Positions 8,615 through 15,116 of a DNA stretch of 49,369 bases are shown here, piece by piece. Origin of the DNA: Lachnospiraceae bacterium UBA5899 (GTDB taxonomy: Bacteria; Bacillota; Clostridia; Lachnospirales; Lachnospiraceae); assembly GCA_002432425.1 (NCBI GenBank), contig DJEL01000029.1, positions 43,355 through 92,723 of the forward strand, read 5' to 3'. The notes under the pieces are model-generated. The model was not told where the DNA came from. It saw nothing but the letters and a program-made list of their open reading frames with translations, and did not search any database. Position numbers and translations under genes: made by a program. Each line of letters begins with the position of its first letter. Position 1 is the first letter of the stretch.

Positions 8615-9748
8615 ATGTTCGGAAAAAAGAAAAAAATGCAGGCTTCTCCCTATGCCTATATGAAAGACCATAATGTACCCACGAATATCCTGATTACCAT
8701 CGGAATTCTCATTCTTTTTACAGCGGTTTCCGTTGTCATTTACCGCCTCCTGCCTAACAACGACGGCAGCCACGGCGTCATTTATCTTGTGTATTCCATG
8801 GCGCTCATTCTCATTGCCATGCATACCAACGGTTATGTATACAGCATCGTCAGTTCTCTCGTCTGTGTTGTTTTTATCAACTACGCGTTTACCTACCCGT
8901 ATCATAAACTGAATTTTACCCTATCCGGTTATCCGCTCATCTTCTCCTGCATGCTGGTCATCAACCTGCTTTCCTGTACCCTGACGGCACAGCTCCGTAA
9001 GCAGCAGAAGGTGATTATGGAACGGGAAGCGCTGCTGCGTGCGGCGGAGTTAGAAAAGATGCGCGCCAATCTGCTGCGTGCCGTTTCCCACGATTTGCGC
9101 ACACCCTTAACGGGCATCATCGGCAACAGCTCCCTGTATTTAGAACAGTCGGACACCATGACGGACTCCGAAAAAAAGGAGCTGATTTCCTCCATTCAGT
9201 CCGATGCCAACTGGCTTCTCAACTTAGTGGAAAATCTGCTCACCGTTACCAGAATTCAGGGTGACAACCTGTTAATCAACACGCGTCCCGAGCCCGTGGA
9301 GGAAGTGGTTTCCGAAGCTTTGGAGCGTGTAAAAAAACGTTTTCCCGATGCCCGCATCCACGCTTCCGTACCGGAAGAAATGCTCTTTATTCCCATGGAC
9401 CCCGTTCTTATCGAACAGGTTATTATCAATCTGATTGAAAATGCCATTGTCCATTCCGAGACAAATGACCCCATAGATTTTACCGTTTCCGTTACCGAAA
9501 ACAAGGTTTCCTTCTGCATCAAGGACTACGGTAAGGGCATCGCCCCGGAAAAACTCCCCACCCTGTTTGACGGCGGGGACGTCAGCGGCATGAATTCCTA
9601 TGACAGCCGACGCGGCATGGGTATCGGCTTATCCATCTGCAAGACCATTATCAAAGCACATCATGGGGAAATTTATTGTAAAAATCATGAGAACGGAGCA
9701 GCTTTCTGCTTTGTTCTTCCAAAGGGGGAATTTAAAATTGAATCATAA
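8615..9748 (+). CDS. KdpD-like (DUF4118) sensor histidine kinase, short form
   Basis: This 377-residue membrane kinase has four predicted spans at about 27-120 in the DUF4118/KdpD arrangement. A short coiled linker and the HisKA helix with SHDLRTPL (phosphorylatable His about residue 161) follow. The HATPase domain shows NLIENAIVHS (N box), DYGKGIAPEK (G1) and GMGIGLSIC (G2). The N-terminal KdpD and UspA domains of full KdpD (about 890 residues in E. coli) are missing. The response regulator start overlaps its 3' end. No kdpFABC genes are present, so a potassium role cannot be assumed; the divergent CPBP gene is a candidate target (inference). Confidence 0.9.
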   Translation: MFGKKKKMQASPYAYMKDHNVPTNILITIGILILFTAVSVVIYRLLPNNDGSHGVIYLVYSMALILIAMHTNGYVYSIVSSLVCVVFINYAFTYPYHKLNFTLSGYPLIFSCMLVINLLSCTLTAQLRKQQKVIMEREALLRAAELEKMRANLLRAVSHDLRTPLTGIIGNSSLYLEQSDTMTDSEKKELISSIQSDANWLLNLVENLLTVTRIQGDNLLINTRPEPVEEVVSEALERVKKRFPDARIHASVPEEMLFIPMDPVLIEQVIINLIENAIVHSETNDPIDFTVSVTENKVSFCIKDYGKGIAPEKLPTLFDGGDVSGMNSYDSRRGMGIGLSICKTIIKAHHGEIYCKNHENGAAFCFVLPKGEFKIES

Positions 9749-10436
9749 GACAACCATTCTTCTTATTGAAGATGAAAAGAACATCTGCCATTACATTACA
9801 TCCATTTTGGAGTCCGCCTCTTACCGGGTGGTTTCCGCCGTAACCGGAGAAGCCGGTCTGTCCCTGGCTGCTTCCGTTTGTCCGGAAATCATTCTTTTGG
9901 ACTTAGGCCTTCCCGATATGGACGGTGTGGATGTCATTGCCAAGCTGCGCACCTGGACGGCGGTACCGATTATCGTTATTTCCGCTCGCAGCAAGGAACA
10001 GGATAAAGTGGAAGCACTCGACCTGGGTGCGGACGATTACATCACAAAACCCTTCGGCAGCTCGGAGCTTCTTGCCCGTATCCGCACTTCCCTGCGGCAC
10101 GCCGCCATCGCCGCTTCTCCTTCCACCATGCAGTACCATGCCGGGGATTTAACCATCGACTATGAAAAGCATATGGTGACCTTAAAGGGAGAGCCTGTGC
10201 ATCTGACCCAGATTGAATTTAAGCTCTTGTCCCTGCTTTCCAAAAACGCAGGCAAGGTGCTTACCTATTCCTACATCATGGAGCAGATATGGGGCCCTTA
10301 CGTTGACTCCAACAACCAGATACTCCGTGTGAATATGGCGAATATCCGCCGTAAAATCGAGGTAAACCCCGCGCAGCCGGAATTTATTTTCACGGAAATC
10401 GGCGTCGGCTACCGTATGGTGGAAGCCAACGCCTGA
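9738..10436 (+). CDS. OmpR/KdpE-family response regulator
   Basis: A TTG start at 9738 is chosen. It follows AAAGGGGGAA (9721-9730) at the right distance and gives 232 residues, the normal size, whereas the upstream ATG at 9600 would add 46 residues lying inside the kinase gene. The receiver domain (about 1-115) has the acidic pair EDE, the phosphorylatable Asp in IILLDLGLPDMDG, and the Lys in ITKPFG. A winged-helix DNA-binding domain (about 130-230) has LTQIEFKLLSLL and VNMANIRRKI. It overlaps the kinase by 11 bases, so the pair is probably translationally coupled. It converges with spoIIP 29 bases downstream. Confidence 0.9.
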   Translation: MNHKTTILLIEDEKNICHYITSILESASYRVVSAVTGEAGLSLAASVCPEIILLDLGLPDMDGVDVIAKLRTWTAVPIIVISARSKEQDKVEALDLGADDYITKPFGSSELLARIRTSLRHAAIAASPSTMQYHAGDLTIDYEKHMVTLKGEPVHLTQIEFKLLSLLSKNAGKVLTYSYIMEQIWGPYVDSNNQILRVNMANIRRKIEVNPAQPEFIFTEIGVGYRMVEANA

Positions 10437-10465
10437 GTATTCTCTTTTGCTTTTTAATATGCCTT

Positions 10466-11593
10466 TTAAGGTGTCTGCCCCGATAGTACAAGGTCTAACA
10501 GGTGTGCTATCGGATAGCAGGCATTTTTTGCTTCCTGCACGGTGTTGTTTTCATCTCCCAGCTCGATTAAGAGGGTTCTTTCCTTAAGGTGCATGTTGAA
10601 GCGGTACTGCTTTATGTAAATCTTGCGGGTCAGCCCCGGGTAATACTCCCCGGCAAACGCCTGCATCTGAAAGGAAAACGCCAGATTGCCCTTTAAGTTC
10701 GGGTTGTATAAATACGCAATATCGCCGTTTTTGCGGCTTCTGGATATGCCGTTAAAAAACATGAACCTTGCCGTTTTTTTCCCGTTCACATCCACCGTGG
10801 TCGCCCTATCTGCGCCGCCCGCATCCCGGTGCAGGTCAATCACCACCTGAATGGACGGGTTTTCCTCCAAAAGCTTTGTGATTTCCGGCAGGGAATTGCC
10901 GTACGCCTCGTCCCTTACGGTATCGTACTGTGCCGTATGGTGCAGCACGTTGTAGCCGTAATCCTCCGTCAGTATCCGGGTAAGCTCATCCCCCACGCCC
11001 ACAATGGTATCGCTTCTCTCCCCCGGCACGGAGTCTGCAAAGGCTTCCTTTGAATGAGTGTGGTAAATCAAAATCTGCGGAGCGGAAGCATCCTTTTCCA
11101 TGCTCATATCCCGGTTCAGCAAATCGTTTATATCAAACAAATCGTTGCCTGCCAGCGCATAGGCATCGATGGTGTAAAAGCTGCTTAGCAGGGTTTCATA
11201 GTCCGCATAGCGGCTGAAATCATACTGCACCTGTTTTTGCGGCGGCACAAAAAAGCCCGCACTGTTTTCCTGTAAAAGCAGCTCCTCCATGGAAGCATCC
11301 GCCTCCGTAAGCTGCCCGGACACCTCTCCGGAAGCGCTTAAATGTTCTTTTTCTTCCTGCTCCGGCTCACTGCCCTCTTCCCCGGAAGCTTCTATATAAT
11401 AAATCACCTCTGCCGGCTGTGTTTCCCTTTCTTCCTGTTTCTGTCCTTCTTTTCCTTCGGCTCCGTACGCAAAAAGAGGCAGATAAAAATACATGCCTCC
11501 CTTGCTGCCGCCTATCACGGCGAGTACCAAAAGCAGACCCATACAGGACAGTATTTTCCGGTATCCCGCTTCTTTCCTGAAAGCCAAAAGCAT
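10466..11593 (-). CDS. spoIIP: Stage II sporulation protein P, peptidoglycan hydrolase
   Basis: The product is 375 residues, with an N-terminal membrane segment at about 14-36, an acidic Glu/Ser-rich linker (about 45-110) and the SpoIIP catalytic domain from about 165 to the end. The domain has ILIYHTHSKEAF, VVIDLHRDAG and LLIELGDENN. SpoIIP is an amidase/endopeptidase of the SpoIIDMP machine that thins septal peptidoglycan during engulfment. The gene follows gpr in the same direction, the order known from Bacillus and Clostridia. Start choice is uncertain: the ATG at 11593 touches GGGAGGG with almost no spacer, while the TTG two codons later (11587) has a normal spacer. Confidence 0.92.
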   Translation of the reverse strand: MLLAFRKEAGYRKILSCMGLLLVLAVIGGSKGGMYFYLPLFAYGAEGKEGQKQEERETQPAEVIYYIEASGEEGSEPEQEEKEHLSASGEVSGQLTEADASMEELLLQENSAGFFVPPQKQVQYDFSRYADYETLLSSFYTIDAYALAGNDLFDINDLLNRDMSMEKDASAPQILIYHTHSKEAFADSVPGERSDTIVGVGDELTRILTEDYGYNVLHHTAQYDTVRDEAYGNSLPEITKLLEENPSIQVVIDLHRDAGGADRATTVDVNGKKTARFMFFNGISRSRKNGDIAYLYNPNLKGNLAFSFQMQAFAGEYYPGLTRKIYIKQYRFNMHLKERTLLIELGDENNTVQEAKNACYPIAHLLDLVLSGQTP

Positions 11594-11720
11594 CCCTCCC
11601 GAACCGGCTTTGCCTTACCTGCCGCAAATCAGTCAATTCCTGCGGGACATAACTCTCTCCCGCAGAGCCATAGGTATTATATGCGGGGAAAGGGGATTAC
11701 ATGCCCGCATTTTCCGGGCG

Positions 11721-12632
11721 TTACCCTCTCTCCAGTGCCATGTTGATGCCCTCCGCCACCATGAAGCTCACCTGCTTTATGACCGCATCGATGTCCTTGC
11801 TGGTAACGTACATGTTGTGAAGCTCCGCAAAGGCATTCCGGCACTCGGAAAGATAATTCCGCCTGTCCGCCTCGCTTTCCTCCGAGAGCATTTTTTCCAG
11901 CGCATCTAAGACAATGGTCGCCGCATCCACAACCGTGGGAATCCCGATGGCGATGACCGGAATCCCCATGCTTTCTTCCGTCAGGGCATTCCGGTGGTTG
12001 CCCACGCCGGAACCGGGATGAATACCCGTGTCCGTAATCTGGATGGTGCGGTTTAATCTCCTGACATTCCTTGCTGCCAGAGCATCCACCACCACCATCA
12101 TGTCGGGCTTTGTCTGCTCCACCACACCTTTTATGATTTCCGCGGCTTCCATACCGGTTCTGCCGGTCACGCCAGGCTCCATGCAACTTACCACATTCAC
12201 CTTTTCCGTTCCGTAAGCCGCCATGCCGTATTCCTTTACCATATGGCGTGTGATGAAAAGCTGGTCAACCACATGGGGACCGAGTGCATCCGCTATGACC
12301 TCCCGGTTGCCCAGTCCCACAATCAGAACGCTCTTTTCCGCCCTGCCGTCCATGGGTAAAATCTGTTTTAAGACCTCCGCGATGGCATTGGCAATTTCCC
12401 GGTGGCAGTCCTCATCCGGCTCCGTCATAGCGGGCGCCTCTATGGTCACGTAGTTGCCCATGGGCTTTCCCATGCTCCTGGCACCGTTCTTTGTGGTAAT
12501 CTTCACCGTGGTGATGTGCATGCCGGATTTTTCCGTTTCTTCCGCTATGACTCCGTGCAGGGAACCGTCCGCTTCCGAGATGCTTTCCCTGGCTTCCAGA
12601 GCCAGGTCCGTTCTTGCCTGAAAATAACTCAT
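11721..12632 (-). CDS. gpr: Germination protease (GPR), degrades small acid-soluble spore proteins
   Basis: The ATG at 12632 (MSYFQARTDLALEARE) is chosen, giving 303 residues; a longer frame begins 22 codons earlier without family similarity. GPR is made as a zymogen in the forespore and cleaves SASPs at germination; the FQARTDLA-type N-terminus is characteristic of the family. Further family segments are visible: VGLGNREVIADALGP (about 103-117), MEPGVTGRTGMEAAEI (about 150), DALAARNVRRLNRTIQITDTGI (about 180-200) and HPGSGVGNHR. It lies 128 bases upstream of spoIIP and is divergent from rpsT, an arrangement conserved in spore-formers. Confidence 0.93.
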   Translation of the reverse strand: MSYFQARTDLALEARESISEADGSLHGVIAEETEKSGMHITTVKITTKNGARSMGKPMGNYVTIEAPAMTEPDEDCHREIANAIAEVLKQILPMDGRAEKSVLIVGLGNREVIADALGPHVVDQLFITRHMVKEYGMAAYGTEKVNVVSCMEPGVTGRTGMEAAEIIKGVVEQTKPDMMVVVDALAARNVRRLNRTIQITDTGIHPGSGVGNHRNALTEESMGIPVIAIGIPTVVDAATIVLDALEKMLSEESEADRRNYLSECRNAFAELHNMYVTSKDIDAVIKQVSFMVAEGINMALERG

Positions 12633-12691
12633 ATCCTCTTTTGCCTTTCTTGTTTTTTTACTATTTTTTGCAAAAAAACAAGGAATATGTA

Positions 12692-12720
12692 TTGACATTT
12701 GGGAATGTGTATCTTACAAT
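12692..12720 (+). promoter_or_regulatory. Strong sigma-A promoter of rpsT
   Basis: Perfect TTGACA (12692-12697), 17-base spacer, TACAAT (12715-12720). Transcription would start near 12727, leaving a leader of about 83 bases before the TTG start codon. Confidence 0.85.
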
Positions 12721-12809
12721 ATTACAGTATGTTTACATTGGTCGTCCGTGTCTGGCCTTAATGGAACATTTTCTTACAATCAATCATTTGGAAAATGGAG
12801 GTGTAGATC

Positions 12810-13073
12810 TTGGCTAATATCAAATCTGCAAAGAAGAGAATCGTTGTTGCTCAGGTAAGAACTGAAAGAAATAAGGCTATCAAGTCCGGCGTTAAAACAG
12901 CTATTAAGAAAGTAAATGCTGCTGTTGAAGCTGGTGATAAGGCTGCTGCTTCTGTTGCATTAGTTGCTGCTACAAGCGAAATTAATTCAGCTGCTTCCAA
13001 GGGAGTATATCACAAAAACAATGCTTCCAGAAAAGTATCTCGTTTAGCTGCTGCCGTTAATAAGATGGCATAA
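12810..13073 (+). CDS. rpsT: 30S ribosomal protein S20, TTG start
   Basis: The product is 87 residues, beginning ANIKSAKKR after the initiator, a Lys/Arg/Ala-rich helical protein typical of S20, which binds 16S rRNA early in 30S assembly. The start codon is TTG, preceded by GGAGGTG at a normal distance; no in-frame ATG lies close upstream. It has its own strong promoter and a hairpin terminator, so it is monocistronic. E. coli rpsT also begins with UUG, and that weak start is part of its autogenous control; whether the same holds here is inference. Confidence 0.95.
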   Translation: MANIKSAKKRIVVAQVRTERNKAIKSGVKTAIKKVNAAVEAGDKAAASVALVAATSEINSAASKGVYHKNNASRKVSRLAAAVNKMA

Positions 13074-13104
13074 TCGAAATAAAAAAGTTAATTACATCAG
13101 AAAT

Positions 13105-13138
13105 AAAAAACATCCATACCGTCATGTGGATGTTTTTT
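13105..13138 (+). terminator. Rho-independent terminator of rpsT
   Basis: Arms AAAAAACATCCA (13105-13116) and TGGATGTTTTTT (13127-13138) pair fully around a 10-base loop. The A/T flanks make it usable from both strands. Confidence 0.85.
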
Positions 13139-13168
13139 ATTTTGTCCATTTGTGCGAAATTTTTCATT

Positions 13169-13194
13169 AAAAAAGGAGCTTCCGCTCCTTTTTT
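13169..13194 (-). terminator. Terminator downstream of the decayed zinc-ribbon/TPM locus
   Basis: AAAAAAGGAGC and GCTCCTTTTTT form an 11-bp stem around a four-base loop (13180-13183); on the minus strand the loop reads GGAA. It sits 18 bases past the stop of the decayed locus, with a T run for the minus strand. Confidence 0.8.
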
Positions 13195-13211
13195 ATCTTT
13201 TGCTCCGGTGT

Positions 13212-13594
13212 CTATCTTCTCCGTCCGCCACCGCCGTGGTGCAAGCCGCCCCGGCTCACATGACCACCCGACCTTCCGTGGGAGCCTCCCGAGCCGCCGG
13301 AGCTGCTCCCGTGGTCTTTTTTCCTTCCTTCGGTTTGATATGCAGGGCAATAAAATAGCCTGCAGCCGCAACGGGAATAAGAATGACAATAAACCAGGGG
13401 ATGTTGATGCCCTTCTTTCCGGACATTTCCCGGTATACGTTTTCCACGTAGGTTTTGTATGCCCAGTAAGGACTGCTGTCCACATTGTCTGTCACATCAT
13501 CCAGCACTCTGTTTACCATGGCGTTTGTATAGTGCTCATAGACCCTGCCGCAGGTGGAAAACCAGGTGCCCGCCTGGCTGTCCGTCGTCCCCTT
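13212..13594 (-). pseudogene. Remnant of a TPM-domain protein (N-terminus missing, frameshifted)
   Basis: In one frame (13256-13594) the sequence encodes AGTWFSTCGRVYEHYTNAM, a central stretch and a membrane segment (INIPWFIVILIPVAAAGYF), resembling the second half of TPM-domain proteins. After an A6 run at 13317-13322 the reading moves by a single missing base. The new frame then encodes a Gly/Ser/His-rich tail (DHGSSSGGSGGSHGRSGG and so on) ending in Arg-Arg-Arg and a stop at 13212-13214, the usual TPM-protein tail. The signal peptide and first half of the TPM domain are absent; the remnant abuts the end of the zinc-ribbon remnant. Family assignment is from memory of the tail and domain pattern. 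Confidence 0.6.
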
Positions 13595-14449
13595 TTACAA
13601 AAATACAGCTTCATTTTTGTATATGTACCGGTAAATCCAGACCGGAAGCAGGGTGAAGCAATGGTCCTTCTGCTCTAAGGAAATGCGTTCGTTTTCCCTC
13701 CCCTGTACGCCGGTATAGCCCTGCAGGCTGTTTTTCAAAATCTCATGCATGTCAGCTTTTGACTTGCTTTCCGCACGTCCCTTTGCTTCTTCCGCTTCCA
13801 TATTGTAATGCTCTGCGGAAAATCCGGATAAAAAGCCTTCCTTAAAGTCCTCAAGCTGTCCGTACCGGTACGGCTCCATCAAATCCATGGTGGCATCCGG
13901 CATCAGATAGGAAGCATCCGCCGACACCTTTTCAAAGGTTGCCTCCAGGTCACTGACAATGTGGTAGGTTTTGGTTTCGGTAAATTCCTGTCCTCCCGAT
14001 ACCCAGGTGCGGACTATCTGCCAAGGCCGTCAAAAAAAGCCTTTTTGCCCGGTAATCATACATCCAGAACGGCACGTACATACTGGTCATGGTATCGAGC
14101 TTCACATCCGAGCAGAAATCATCCGGTGCAAAAACACAGGATTTGAATTTTTTTCGCATCAGCTCTTTGACTTTGTCCTTTCCCAAAAGAAGCGGAATCA
14201 TGAGCTTCGGACGGTACTGTCCTGACACTCTCTCGTCAAAGATAATATAGTCCTCACAGTAAGGACAACGGGATGCGGATAAATAGTCCCGTATCTGCAG
14301 TTCTCCCCCGCAGTTCTGACGCTGAAAGGTGGTGGGTTCTTCACCCGCTATCTTTTCGTCACTGTCAAAGCTCTGGCAGTACGGACAATCCGGCGCTGTT
14401 CCGGGCTGTAAACCGTGTTGCAGCCGCAGTTTTTACACTTGAATATCAT
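13595..14449 (-). pseudogene. Frameshifted zinc-ribbon membrane-associated protein
   Basis: An ATG at 14449 with GAGGGGAAACT upstream begins MIFKCKNCGCNTVYSP. One base is then missing near 14400, after which DCPYCQSFDSD, QNCGGEL and CPYCEDYIIFDERV follow in the next frame, so three CxxC/CxxCG knuckles can be read. Further single-base losses lie near 14040-14046 (an A5 run) and near 14014-14017. They are placed where the translation resumes a family-like pattern (FWMYDYRAK, then AFFDGLGR, then VRTWVSGGQEFTETKTYHIV). An in-frame stop lies at 13595-13597 after LLPVWIYRYIYKNEAVFL. The ancestral protein resembles Clostridia TFIIB-type zinc-ribbon proteins often misnamed PriA. It follows the MBL hydrolase by 37 bases. 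Confidence 0.75.
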
Positions 14450-14486
14450 AGTTTCCCCTCAACGCTTCCTTTTAAAAAAGCTTCTA

Positions 14487-15116
14487 TTAAAAAAACGGAT
14501 TATACTTCTTTTCATGCTCTACGGAAGTGGCATCACCGTGTCCCGGATAGAGCTTTACCTCATCCGGAAGGGTAAAGATTTTCTCCTTTACGGAATTAAG
14601 CAGCTTACTGCCGCTTCCCGTGGGAAAATCGGTACGTCCCACCGACTCTAAGAAAACAGTGTCTCCGCAGAATACCACGCCGTCCTCTTCGCTGTAATAA
14701 CAGCAGCTTCCCTCGGTATGTCCGGGTGTTGCCAGTACCTTAAAGGTGATGCCGGCAAGGGTAAGCACCTCCCCGTCCGAAACCTCCACATCGGGAACAA
14801 GGCTTACCTGTGTGCCCGACCAGCCGGAAAGATTTTTCTCCGGGTCGGAGGAAAGGGGTACTTCTTCCTTCAAAAGGTAGGTTTTTGCACCGGTTGCCGC
14901 CTGCAGCTCCTTTACCCCTAGAATATGGTCAAAATGTCCGTGTGTCAGAAGAATGGCTGCCACGGAAAGTCCTTTTTCTTTTATTTTTTCATAGATATAG
15001 GTGCCTCTGTCCGCAGGGTCTATGACCACCGCTTCCGTTTTCCCTTCTTTATGGATGTAATAACAGTTGGTCGCGCAGCTTCCCAAAACAATTCTGCCAA
15101 TCTGTAATTCTGCCAT
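14487..15116 (-). CDS. MBL-fold metallo-hydrolase, glyoxalase II-like
   Basis: This 209-residue protein has the full metal-binding set: THGHFDH (about residue 58-64), ATPGHTEGS (about 130), CGDTVF (about 150) and PGHGDAT (about 193). The length and motif spacing match the short YcbL-type hydroxyacylglutathione hydrolase group. Cytosolic; the physiological thioester substrate cannot be read from sequence. Its ATG overlaps the stop of rel (TAATG), so it is translationally coupled to rel. The apt-rel-MBL order suggests a housekeeping operon under the promoter at 18030-18058. Confidence 0.9.
   Translation of the reverse strand: MAELQIGRIVLGSCATNCYYIHKEGKTEAVVIDPADRGTYIYEKIKEKGLSVAAILLTHGHFDHILGVKELQAATGAKTYLLKEEVPLSSDPEKNLSGWSGTQVSLVPDVEVSDGEVLTLAGITFKVLATPGHTEGSCCYYSEEDGVVFCGDTVFLESVGRTDFPTGSGSKLLNSVKEKIFTLPDEVKLYPGHGDATSVEHEKKYNPFF

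Noticed and set aside
8615..10436. Calling the two-component pair KdpDE (potassium sensing)
   Set aside because: Only DUF4118 is shared; the KdpD-specific N-terminal domains and the kdpFABC genes are absent, so a potassium function is not supported.
11677..12186. Minus-strand Gly/His/Arg-rich frame of 169 codons
   Set aside because: It is another frame of gpr; gpr is supported by family motifs and conserved position.
13057..13485. Minus-strand frame of 142 codons across the TPM remnant
   Set aside because: It has no family-like sequence and crosses the terminator hairpins; the tail of the TPM remnant reads sensibly in a different frame.
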